Virus record (IMG/VR): IMGVR_UViG_3300035070_002982
Span: 1-36,301 of that record
Source: a virus
Strand: one strand, 5' to 3'
Length of the DNA stretch: 36,301 bases
This document shows, piece by piece, positions 6,353 through 12,590 of this stretch. The notes under the pieces were generated by a model, which did not search any database, had not been told where the DNA came from, and saw only the letters and a list, made by a program, of their open reading frames with translations. A program made the position numbers and the translations under genes. Positions within the stretch are counted from its first letter, which is position 1; every line of letters starts with the position of its first letter.

Positions 6353-6811
6353 ATGAATAAAAAACTAATTGCTTTATTGCTTATTTTTCCATTATTATCA
6401 GTAAGTTTATTTATTGGAAAGGTAAACGCAGAAGCACCTGTAATAAAAGTACAGGAGATACAAGTTAAGGAAAATTATACTCGTGAAGAAGTTTATCAGA
6501 TAGCATTATTGACAGCTGATAAATATAATATCAACCGACATAATTTCCTAGTAACTATTGACCAAGAGAGTAATTTCGAGCAATATGCTAAAGGTGATAA
6601 TGGTTCAAGTTTAGGTGCGTGTCAGATCCATTCGTCAAACAATATTCCAAGTAATAAACGATATGACCCAATATTCTGTTTAGACTGGACTGCAAAGCAA
6701 TTTATATCAGGAAAATCGAGACTTTGGACTGGTTATAGATTATGCGTACTTAACGAAACAATTATTCATAATGGTAAAAGGTTGGCTTGTAACGCTACTG
6801 GTACTATGTAA
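6353..6811 (+). CDS. Secreted lytic transglycosylase/lysozyme-like protein
   Basis: This is a 152-residue protein. Residues 1-26 are a signal peptide or signal anchor (MNKKL, hydrophobic core, then VNAEA). The catalytic region has ITIDQES-type sequence with the presumed catalytic Glu at position 72 (VTIDQESNFEQYAKGDNG) and the fold signature GACQIH (88-93), typical of SLT/lysozyme-like enzymes that cut the glycan strands of peptidoglycan. Export suggests action on the wall at lysis. It is separate from the main lysis cassette at 8958-10285, on the opposite strand, with its own promoter and terminator. Confidence 0.85.
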   Translation: MNKKLIALLLIFPLLSVSLFIGKVNAEAPVIKVQEIQVKENYTREEVYQIALLTADKYNINRHNFLVTIDQESNFEQYAKGDNGSSLGACQIHSSNNIPSNKRYDPIFCLDWTAKQFISGKSRLWTGYRLCVLNETIIHNGKRLACNATGTM

Positions 6812-6840
6812 AAAAGCAATCACGTCAGGATTGCTTTTTT
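6811..6840. terminator. Bidirectional Rho-independent terminator
   Basis: AAAAAGCAATC-acgtcag-GATTGCTTTTTT, an 11-pair stem with A and T tracts on both sides, directly after the lysozyme stop. Confidence 0.88.
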
Positions 6841-6859
6841 ATTACATATATAATATAAT
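6831..6859 (+). promoter_or_regulatory. Promoter of the HNH gene 6942-7484
   Basis: TTGCTT (6831-6836), 17 bases, TATAAT (6854-6859). The -35 lies inside the right arm of the terminator. A second TATAAT at 6849-6854 overlaps. Confidence 0.5.
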
Positions 6860-6890
6860 TACATTGTGCGAATTATTAGTCTTACGCTTT

Positions 6891-6927
6891 ATATATTGCC
6901 ACTACTCGTAAGGCGGTGGTGATATAT
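6891..6927 (+). promoter_or_regulatory. Leader hairpin before an HNH gene
   Basis: ATATATTGCCAC (6891-6902) pairs with GTGGTGATATAT (6916-6927), 12 pairs including two G-U. The hairpin ends 14 bases before the ATG. CTTACG (6881) can alternatively pair with CGTAAG (6906). It may hold back or expose translation of the endonuclease. Confidence 0.5.
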
Positions 6928-6941
6928 AGAGAAAAATAAAT

Positions 6942-7484
6942 ATGAAAAAATGTATTGGTTGTGAAAACCTTATTACAAGCGACAAAAAGAAACTTTGTGT
7001 TTTCAAAAAGCAAAAGTTTTGTTCGAGGAAATGTGGATTAGTTTATAGGAATAAGGTTAATAATCCTATGAGTGACCCATTAGTTCTAGAAAAAATTAGT
7101 GGAAAAAATAGTAAGTTCTGGTTAGGTGAAAATGCTGGATATTTTTCAAAACATGATTGGATACGTGAACAGGGTATTAATCGAGAAAAGTGTTTACATT
7201 GTGGAATTAATGGATTCTTTTATAAAAACAATAGATGGAGTATAGAATTTTGTAATATATCTGGAGAATATAAAAGAATTATTGAAGACTGGATAACATT
7301 ATGTAGAAATTGTCATAGAAAAATGGACATAGGAAAAAGAGATCTTGTGGAAATAAAATGTAATGAATGTAATTGTTCGGTTTTAACAAAGTTTCCAAAT
7401 TATAAAAAATTTTGCGAAGGTTGTATACGAAAAAGACATAATCATAAGGTTAAATTAAGAAAAAGATATTTAAGGTTATTGTAA
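6942..7484 (+). CDS. HNH endonuclease with zinc-finger ends
   Basis: This is a 180-residue protein. The N-terminus has CIGCENL and FCSRKC, a four-cysteine zinc module. Residues about 50-70 (KNSKFWLGENAGYFSKHDWI) resemble DNA-contact segments of phage HNH proteins. The nuclease part is CLHCG (about 85-89), the SIEFCNISGEY region replacing the usual central HH, and LCRNCHRKMD (about 120-130). A second zinc pair (CNEC, then FCEGC) follows. Because the central HNH histidines are not clear (E/F in their place), activity is uncertain. It is flanked by hairpins and a terminator, like a self-contained mobile gene. Confidence 0.82.
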   Translation: MKKCIGCENLITSDKKKLCVFKKQKFCSRKCGLVYRNKVNNPMSDPLVLEKISGKNSKFWLGENAGYFSKHDWIREQGINREKCLHCGINGFFYKNNRWSIEFCNISGEYKRIIEDWITLCRNCHRKMDIGKRDLVEIKCNECNCSVLTKFPNYKKFCEGCIRKRHNHKVKLRKRYLRLL

Positions 7485-7613
7485 ACGAAAATACACCTCT
7501 ATTGGTGTATTTTTAATTGCAATTTCATGAGCTAGTTTGTTATACGTTAGTCTATTGTTTATAAGCCAATAGATACTAGCAAACGCGTCACCTGCTTTAT
7601 AAGGCAGGAATAC
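7476..7613 (-). other. Open frame without clear start codon, antisense to the HNH 3' end
   Basis: The minus strand is open for 46 codons (VFLPYKAGDAFASIYWLINN, then NRLTYNKLAHEIAIKN...). It lies right after a strong TTGTAT-18-TATAAT promoter (7647-7618). No ATG, GTG or TTG opens this frame, and the transcript would start around 7611. It may be a gene remnant or an antisense RNA that runs through the terminator hairpin. The segment contains the perfect inverted repeat CCTGC...GCAGG. Confidence 0.25.
7487..7516 (+). terminator. Rho-independent terminator of the HNH gene
   Basis: AAAATACACC-TCTATT-GGTGTATTTT, a 10-pair stem with a T tail, four bases after the stop. Confidence 0.85.
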
Positions 7614-7617
7614 AAGT

Positions 7618-7647
7618 ATTATACCATATTTTATACACTATATACAA
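7618..7647 (-). promoter_or_regulatory. Minus-strand promoter between the HNH gene and the tRNA-like RNA
   Basis: Minus strand TTGTAT (7647-7642), 18 bases, TATAAT (7623-7618) in TATGGTATAAT. It is as strong as the gene promoters, but no normal start codon follows. Confidence 0.5.
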
Positions 7648-7656
7648 GTATATTTA

Positions 7657-7684
7657 TTGTATTATTTTTTAATTGTTGTATAAT
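7657..7684 (+). promoter_or_regulatory. Promoter of the tRNA-like structured RNA
   Basis: TTGTAT (7657-7662), 16 bases, TATAAT (7679-7684). Transcription would begin near 7691, about 14 bases before the closing stem of the RNA. Confidence 0.6.
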
Positions 7685-7690
7685 AGTTTT

Positions 7691-7846
7691 AATTAAATAT
7701 CTATGGGGGAAGGGAGAGTCCTAAGGGCAATTACTTTGAGTTAATCATAGTAGAATGGCATTACATCCTAATGGGATTAGGAAGATACAGGTTCGAATCC
7801 TGTTGAATAACGAGGCGTCCACGCTACGCCTACAACCTTTCCCCAC
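7691..7846 (+). ncRNA. Structured RNA enclosing a tRNA-like cloverleaf
   Basis: A 9-pair outer stem joins GGGGGAAGG (7705-7713) to CCTTTCCCC (7836-7844). Inside are the hairpin GTCC-TAA-GGGC (7718-7728), a tRNA-like cloverleaf (7740-7811) and the hairpin AGGCGT/ACGCCT (7813-7831), giving a four-way junction. It has its own promoter and no coding frame. No matching RNA class was recognised. tmRNA is unlikely, because a full anticodon arm is present and the 3' end is not CCA. Confidence 0.65.
7740..7811 (+). tRNA. tRNA-like cloverleaf, anticodon position GGG (Pro-like), probably not a standard tRNA
   Basis: Acceptor TTAATCA/TGAATAA (one A-A mismatch), extended by G7740-C7811. D-stem GTAG/TTAC with a GG-containing loop. 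Perfect anticodon stem TCCTA/TAGGA with loop ATGGGAT. T-arm ACAGG-TTCGAAT-CCTGT. The anticodon would read proline codons. However, position 37 is A and not G, base 73 is C, the first pair is T-A and no CCA is encoded, all unlike bacterial tRNA-Pro. It may be a tRNA mimic inside the larger RNA or a degenerating tRNA. Confidence 0.5.
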
Positions 7847-7883
7847 AGGTATTTAATTTTTAACAGATAACCGCGAGTATCTT

Positions 7884-8057
7884 ATGAAATCATCATTAAT
7901 AAAGTTTATAGAAAAGTATAAATCAGTAAAAATGAATCATGCTAAATTAAAGGAACTATGGTCAAAAATAGATAAGTCTGATTTTGATAATAATGAGGAA
8001 GAAACATTTTTGTGGTTTCAGAATTACCAGAAAAGTTGTGTTAAAAGAGCCTTATAA
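7884..8057 (+). CDS. Small hypothetical protein (57 aa)
   Basis: Mostly helical and lysine-rich at the N-terminus (MKSSLIKFIEKYKSVKMNHA), with an acidic DFDNNEEETF segment and a basic end (KSCVKRAL). It lies 38 bases downstream of the tRNA-like RNA and could share its transcript. No homology recognised. Confidence 0.55.
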   Translation: MKSSLIKFIEKYKSVKMNHAKLKELWSKIDKSDFDNNEEETFLWFQNYQKSCVKRAL

Positions 8058-8116
8058 TATAAGACGAGAAAAAGTACAAATGCCACAGAATCAATTATTT
8101 CTTAATTTACGAACAT

Positions 8117-8584
8117 ATGCTTAAACGTACTGGTCTTAAACAAAAATTAACAAAACCACTCAAGCGTACACCACTTGCTAGAGTATCACCAAACAAGGTG
8201 AAAAAGAGTAAAGTAAGAACTAAATTACCTACTGTTAAATCAATGAGAAACAAGTGTGATGCACTACTGACACCTATAATAAAGTTGATGCACCCATATT
8301 GTATATTTACAGGTGAACCTACACAAGTTGCTCACCATGCAATTAAAAAGAGTACAAGTTCTTCATTACGTTATTATTTACCAAACTTGATACCTTTAAC
8401 TAATCAGGCACATTTAAGGCTTCATTCTGATGAGATATTATGGACTGGTAAATTAATACAAGTAAAAGGTTTAGAATGGTGGGAAGATTTACTTGAAAAA
8501 AAGGAAGTGTATACAAAATGCGATGTTCACCACTATATAGCAGAATATGATAGACTTAAAAACATATTAGATAATCTTAGTTAA
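8117..8584 (+). CDS. NinG/Rap-like HNH recombination nuclease
   Basis: This is a 155-residue protein. The basic N-terminus (LKRTGLKQKLTKPLKRTPLA) is followed by a helix with KCDALLTPIIKLMHPYC, then the nuclease region FTGEPTQVAHHAIKKS and NLIPLTNQAHLRLH. The HH pair and the distal AHxxLH follow the HNH pattern of lambda NinG/Rap, which processes recombination intermediates. The first-cysteine zinc module of NinG is incomplete here (only YCIF is visible). It fits functionally with the ERF and NinB-like genes, although on the other strand. Confidence 0.75.
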   Translation: MLKRTGLKQKLTKPLKRTPLARVSPNKVKKSKVRTKLPTVKSMRNKCDALLTPIIKLMHPYCIFTGEPTQVAHHAIKKSTSSSLRYYLPNLIPLTNQAHLRLHSDEILWTGKLIQVKGLEWWEDLLEKKEVYTKCDVHHYIAEYDRLKNILDNLS

Positions 8585-8589
8585 AATCT

Positions 8590-8781
8590 ATGACTAATGA
8601 AAACAGAGCAAGAATGGTAGATAAGATAATACAAACATCTTATGATTCTTTAGTATCTCATTTACCTTATACGCATGATGTATCACCTGGTGATCTTATA
8701 CGTGATGAGACTATTGAATTTCATAAAGAATGTATTATGGAGTATGCTTTGATAATATACCTTGCATCAAAATTATATTAA
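8590..8781 (+). CDS. Small hypothetical protein (63 aa)
   Basis: Reads MTNENRARMVDKIIQTSYDS and ends in a hydrophobic helix (CIMEYALIIYLASKLY). It lies five bases after the NinG-like stop, so it is in the same operon, closed by the terminator at 8837-8857. No family recognised. Confidence 0.7.
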   Translation: MTNENRARMVDKIIQTSYDSLVSHLPYTHDVSPGDLIRDETIEFHKECIMEYALIIYLASKLY

Positions 8782-8836
8782 TGCTATACTACTACTGGTT
8801 ATCTCTAGCGAGCAATCGCAAGTTTTAAAACGATTG

Positions 8837-8857
8837 AATCCCTTCGGGGATTTTTTC
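8837..8857 (+). terminator. Rho-independent terminator of the plus-strand cluster
   Basis: AATCCC-TTCG-GGGATT with a UUCG-type loop, then TTTTT. Upstream, CAATCG/CGATTG can form a second hairpin. Confidence 0.88.
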
Positions 8858-8861
8858 GTAC

Positions 8862-8891
8862 AAAAAAACACTAACCGCGAAAGTAGTGTTT
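8862..8891 (-). terminator. Rho-independent terminator of the lysis operon
   Basis: Minus strand AACACTA...TAGTGTT, seven pairs, then seven T. It faces the plus-strand terminator five bases away. Confidence 0.82.
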
Positions 8892-8957
8892 AATTGGTGC
8901 TAGTTGTCCAAAAATATGAGTGACGGACTTCGTATAGCAACACTGTATTATACCATA

Positions 8958-9158
8958 TTATTTTTCTGGATTGAAATATTTTGTAAACTCATTAAAGATA
9001 TATGTAGCAGTTGTTACAGTAAAGATAGTACCCAATGTGTTAAAAGAAACTTCTTTAATGTCTCCGATATTCATTAAGTATCCTGCGAGTGCTACTGCAA
9101 CAAATGCACCATATCGCCATACAAAACTTTTAATTCGATTGATTTCTTTTTTAGTCAT
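8958..9158 (-). CDS. Holin-like small membrane protein
   Basis: This is a 66-residue protein with two hydrophobic stretches: FVWRYGAFVAVALAGYLM at about 12-29 and FNTLGTIFTVTTATYIF at about 39-55, separated by a short acidic turn. Both ends are charged. This topology and the eight-base overlap with the endolysin gene fit a holin that opens the inner membrane for lysis. Phage proteins of this size and layout are often annotated as holins. The exact class is not clear. Confidence 0.7.
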   Translation of the reverse strand: MTKKEINRIKSFVWRYGAFVAVALAGYLMNIGDIKEVSFNTLGTIFTVTTATYIFNEFTKYFNPEK

Positions 9159-10047
9159 AAAGCCAAATTACGTTAGATGATTTAGTAGAATCTATATCTG
9201 CGTGGATGAAGGTTTTAGCTACACCGATCCGATTGAATCCTACTGTTAATAATGCAGTAACTATCTTGTGACGATTACTGTCGCTGGTACAAGCAATATC
9301 TACTGCTTTACCAGACATATGCGAACTGTCTTTTACACCTCCTGCTTTTTTATTCTGTTCTGGTGTTCTAAATCCTGAATTGATTTTAAAAGGTACTCCT
9401 GCAATATCTCGTGCCTTGTCTAACATTTCTACAAGTTTACTATCAAGCCCTACAATTTCACTATCTGAGAAATATTTATATTTCTTTTTAGGTGTAACTG
9501 TAGCTACTATGTTTTGAATAATAGAGTTAGGTTTTACGATACGTTCCCAATATGGTTTTAGTAATTCTAGTGCCATAGTTCTATTTGATACTTTAGCATT
9601 AAGATTACTGTCGTTTAAATAACTATCCATTGGATCGTTTAAATGTATTCCTTTTCTTGAGAGTACTTTGAAAAAGCAGTGGAATAATTCATGATTTAAT
9701 GTTTTACCTTTATCGGTATCTTTAGCTAGATAGATAAACTCTGTATCAGGATAAAGGGGTACGTCTTCTGTAATAGATACACGTACCCATGGAACGTCAT
9801 TACCTAGTACTAATACTACTGCATGATATTTACCACGTGGTACAACCTCTGTAAGTTTAGCATAATCTTTTGGTACTGTACCTTTAAAAGTTCCGTTACC
9901 TACTTCTTTAAATGTAAAGTCATAATCTGTAGTAATTTCACCTACTACTATTTTAAGTGGTGTATTCTTTTCAAACCAATCAAGCCCAGTTTTAAAATTG
10001 AGCTTTTTTTTGTAGCGATTTTTTATTATCAAGATTTTATATTCCAT
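9151..10047 (-). CDS. Two-domain metallopeptidase endolysin (HExxH + M15)
   Basis: This is a 298-residue protein. The C-terminal third is an M15-type peptidase: SGFRTPEQN at 224-232, then SSHMSGKAVDIA (241-252) and IHADID (281-286), giving zinc ligands H243, D250 and H282. M15 endolysins cleave the peptide stems or cross-links of peptidoglycan. The N-terminal half carries LNHELFHCFF, with HELFH at 119-123, the zincin HExxH signature, so a second metalloprotease-like domain precedes it. No signal peptide is seen, so release needs the neighbouring holins. It is coupled to the upstream gene by TAA-T-ATG and overlaps the downstream holin-like gene. Confidence 0.88.
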   Translation of the reverse strand: MEYKILIIKNRYKKKLNFKTGLDWFEKNTPLKIVVGEITTDYDFTFKEVGNGTFKGTVPKDYAKLTEVVPRGKYHAVVLVLGNDVPWVRVSITEDVPLYPDTEFIYLAKDTDKGKTLNHELFHCFFKVLSRKGIHLNDPMDSYLNDSNLNAKVSNRTMALELLKPYWERIVKPNSIIQNIVATVTPKKKYKYFSDSEIVGLDSKLVEMLDKARDIAGVPFKINSGFRTPEQNKKAGGVKDSSHMSGKAVDIACTSDSNRHKIVTALLTVGFNRIGVAKTFIHADIDSTKSSNVIWLYD

Positions 10048-10048
10048 A

Positions 10049-10285
10049 TTATTGTGTAAATGCTTTGAACATTAATGTAATAACCGCTGCGTAAATTGGG
10101 GCAATAACAAATATCGCCACTTTAACAATCCACCCAATAGCGTCATTGATAGCACGAATAGATAAGTCAAAAGTTTCATGTGAGACATACTTTTTATCTA
10201 GTCGTTCTTTTATCTCTGCTATATCTTTTTTAATATATTCAATATCCGCAGCGTGCTGGTCTATTGATGGTTCTCTTTTTGCCAT
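10049..10285 (-). CDS. XhlA-like lysis-associated membrane protein
   Basis: This is a 78-residue protein with an N-terminal coiled coil (ADIEYIKKDIAEIKERLDKK, about 13-32) and one C-terminal membrane span (IGWIVKVAIFVIAPIYAAVI, about 50-69). This is the layout of haemolysin XhlA-type phage proteins that act with a holin and endolysin. It is the first gene of the lysis operon, read from an extended -10 promoter at 10369-10377. Confidence 0.75.
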   Translation of the reverse strand: MAKREPSIDQHAADIEYIKKDIAEIKERLDKKYVSHETFDLSIRAINDAIGWIVKVAIFVIAPIYAAVITLMFKAFTQ

Positions 10286-10368
10286 ATACTAATAAAATTA
10301 CTTATAATAATTATGATACTAATTGGAAAACCCAAATTGAGTTTCCCTGTAATACCATAATAGTATGT

Positions 10369-10377
10369 ATTATACCA
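10369..10377 (-). promoter_or_regulatory. Extended -10 promoter of the lysis operon
   Basis: Minus strand TGGTATAAT, with TATAAT at 10374-10369. It overlaps the stop of the small gene 10378-10539. The leader is about 75 bases and includes a weak GGAAA/TTTCC hairpin. No clear -35. Confidence 0.6.
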
Positions 10378-10539
10378 TTATTTTGTTTCTTCTGCACTGT
10401 CTTTTACTTCTTCTTTCTTTTGCTTAAGTATACTGATAGCTTGTGCTACTGCTACTGCATCATTTAATTGTAGTAATCCACCTTTCTGTGCAAGGTGTGC
10501 TACTTGAATTAAGATTTCTATTGACTGTTCATTTTTCAT
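10378..10539 (-). CDS. Small helical hypothetical protein (53 aa)
   Basis: MKNEQSIEILIQVAHLAQKG, then GLLQLNDAVAVAQAISILKQ and a K/E-rich tail ending SAEETK. It is one long amphipathic helix pair without cysteines. It starts in AATAATATG and lies between the fibre module and the lysis operon. It may be a small structural or regulatory protein; no family recognised. Confidence 0.65.
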   Translation of the reverse strand: MKNEQSIEILIQVAHLAQKGGLLQLNDAVAVAQAISILKQKKEEVKDSAEETK

Positions 10540-10569
10540 ATTATTTATTGTTATCTGATAACAGATATA

Positions 10570-10851
10570 CTATATCACAGCGTTTATAGTTTGCATATAG
10601 TCTGCGATAGATTGTTCTCGTTGCTCATCTACTTGAAATCCTGTCATATGATTATAACTGCGTACAACAATATCTTTTGAAAAGTCTGGTGCAATTCCAT
10701 CTGTTGGGTGAATACCAAGAGTAATAGTTACTTCATAACTATCAGTTGGTTCTGTACCAGTTATAGTTTCTATATCATCAATTATTTCGACAATATCCTG
10801 CATCACTGTTCGTTCTGTAGATATATCAGTTTTTATAAGTTCGTATTTCAT
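10570..10851 (-). CDS. Hypothetical protein after the tail fibre (93 aa)
   Basis: The protein is beta-rich and acidic: MKYELIKTDISTERTVMQDI, then SYEVTITLGIHPTDGIAPDF and VVRSYNHMTGFQVDEQREQS. It lies two bases after the fibre stop (TAA-AT-ATG), so it is co-expressed with it and may be a fibre accessory or assembly protein. Function is inferred from position only. Confidence 0.7.
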   Translation of the reverse strand: MKYELIKTDISTERTVMQDIVEIIDDIETITGTEPTDSYEVTITLGIHPTDGIAPDFSKDIVVRSYNHMTGFQVDEQREQSIADYMQTINAVI

Positions 10852-10853
10852 AT

Positions 10854-12527
10854 TTATGCAGTAGTCATGACTTTAAAATCAGTACCACCAATGTTAATTG
10901 TAATATATCCGTCATTTGTGTACGGAGCACCTGCTGTTACTTTTGTTGTATTTGGTGCAGTTACAACGTGTCTTCGTGTAGCGTCAGAGTTGGTGACGTG
11001 GAACGTGTTATTGTACTCTATTGCACCTGCTTCTGCAGTTGTCAGATTTGTACCCGATGTAAATTTAAGAGGTGCCGTGGATGCGGTCGCTGTTCCTGCT
11101 TTTAAATGAAGCACTGCAGAAGGTGAACCAACACCAATTCCCACGCGACTGTTTGCACCACTAATAGTAAGTATTTTATTCGGTGTAAATGACGCATAAC
11201 CACCTGAAAGACCACTATTTACACTAAGATACAAATCGCTTCCATTTCGTTCAATAACTGCTGCCGATGTTCCTACGGAACGATATGAACCGTAAAAATC
11301 ACCTCCGAAAATGATTGACTGATTAGTTGTGGATACATCAGGAAAAGAAGTATATATCTCTCCTGAAGATCTTTGAAATCTAACACCTGTGTTTGATTTT
11401 GTAAGAAGTTCAATATCACCACTTGTCGGCGCAGTAAGCAAAAGCCTATCAATACCTAGAATTCCTTGAGAAATACTCGCTCCTGTTGTACCAAAATATA
11501 GATAACTAGAACTTCCTGTGTTTATACGTATATTTCCAGTGGTATCAATAGAATGCAGTGGACTAGTAATTCCTATACCTAAACGATTGTTTGTATCGTC
11601 CCAAAAGAAATTCGAATTATCCTGTGCAATAGTTGTACCATTTGAGAACAATACTGAACCTGCTGTTAATGATGGTAGTGTAAATTTGTTGTTAAATGTA
11701 GTCCAATCAGTTGATGATAATGCACCACGATTAGTAGCACTAGCGGTTGGTACATTAAGAGTAATTACTGGAGTTGTAGTACCTGTTGCTACTGTACTTG
11801 ATAGGTCTGTACCAGTAGTTCCGAGTGTTAATGCCGCAACAGATGTAACTGTTCCTACTGACCAAGTTCTATCTGCTGTTAAATCATGTGCTGTACCATT
11901 GATTGTAATAGTCCGAGAAGTTGGTGTATATCCTGAAAGTGCTGATGAGGTTATATATCCTACATCATTAGTAAAACCACCTACATTTACGTCAGATTGT
12001 GTTCCTGTAATAGAAGCCCATGTTGTTGCAGAAGGTGCTACTACTGTTTTATTGATTAAGTATTGTGTACGTCTATCTAAAATATCAATGGCTCTATCTA
12101 ATTCTGGTTTATCAATTACTGTATCAAGTCCTTTGATTGTTTTACGTTCAATTACATTTTCTAGTGTGTTTATTTTTTCAACGATTTGTTCAGGTGTATC
12201 TGGTGATCCGTCTGTACCATCTTTACCATTTAATCCATTAATACCGTCAATTCCGTTACGCCCATCTTTTCCGTCTTTACCATTCTTTCCGTCTTTACCT
12301 TTATCACCTTTATCACCTTTTTCGCCCTTATCCCCCTTGTCACCTTTTTGTAATTGTATTGAACTTATGTTTTCTTTTAATGTACCAATCTCTTTTTCTA
12401 TTTTTGAAGTATCAAAAGAACCCTCTATGTTTTTTATTTCATCATAGAGTAATTTAATATCAGAAGATAATTCAAAGTCTTGCTTATCTAACTGGTTTAT
12501 CATTTCTAGAAGTTCATTGTTTTGCAT
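10854..12527 (-). CDS. Tail fibre with collagen-like shaft
   Basis: This is a 557-residue protein. It has an N-terminal helical segment (1-60), then about 16 Gly-X-Y triplets (about 62-108, GDKGDKGEKGDKGDKG onward), then a linker GSPDTPEQIVEKINTLENVI shared with the neighbouring fibre. The rest is a long beta-rich body with repeats common in phage fibres and adhesins (GTVTSVAALTLGTTGTDLSS; NRLGIGITSPLHSIDTTGNI). Collagen-like stretches make trimeric rods in phage fibres. The distal end lacks a recognisable intramolecular chaperone. It is probably involved in host attachment. It lies after a 63-base gap with no promoter that I can see. Confidence 0.85.
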   Translation of the reverse strand: MQNNELLEMINQLDKQDFELSSDIKLLYDEIKNIEGSFDTSKIEKEIGTLKENISSIQLQKGDKGDKGEKGDKGDKGKDGKNGKDGKDGRNGIDGINGLNGKDGTDGSPDTPEQIVEKINTLENVIERKTIKGLDTVIDKPELDRAIDILDRRTQYLINKTVVAPSATTWASITGTQSDVNVGGFTNDVGYITSSALSGYTPTSRTITINGTAHDLTADRTWSVGTVTSVAALTLGTTGTDLSSTVATGTTTPVITLNVPTASATNRGALSSTDWTTFNNKFTLPSLTAGSVLFSNGTTIAQDNSNFFWDDTNNRLGIGITSPLHSIDTTGNIRINTGSSSYLYFGTTGASISQGILGIDRLLLTAPTSGDIELLTKSNTGVRFQRSSGEIYTSFPDVSTTNQSIIFGGDFYGSYRSVGTSAAVIERNGSDLYLSVNSGLSGGYASFTPNKILTISGANSRVGIGVGSPSAVLHLKAGTATASTAPLKFTSGTNLTTAEAGAIEYNNTFHVTNSDATRRHVVTAPNTTKVTAGAPYTNDGYITINIGGTDFKVMTTA

Positions 12528-12590
12528 ATATTATTTAGTCATAAGACTGATAGGAAAAGCCATTGCTGACTTGCCCTACAGTGTTACCAC

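Noticed and set aside
7741-7811. tmRNA
   Set aside because: A complete anticodon stem-loop is present and no tag reading frame or tmRNA-type pseudoknots are seen.
12528-12590. A tiny leader peptide (MAFPISLMTK) before the collagen fibre
   Set aside because: Only ten codons and no supporting promoter or conserved context; listed as a plain gap.
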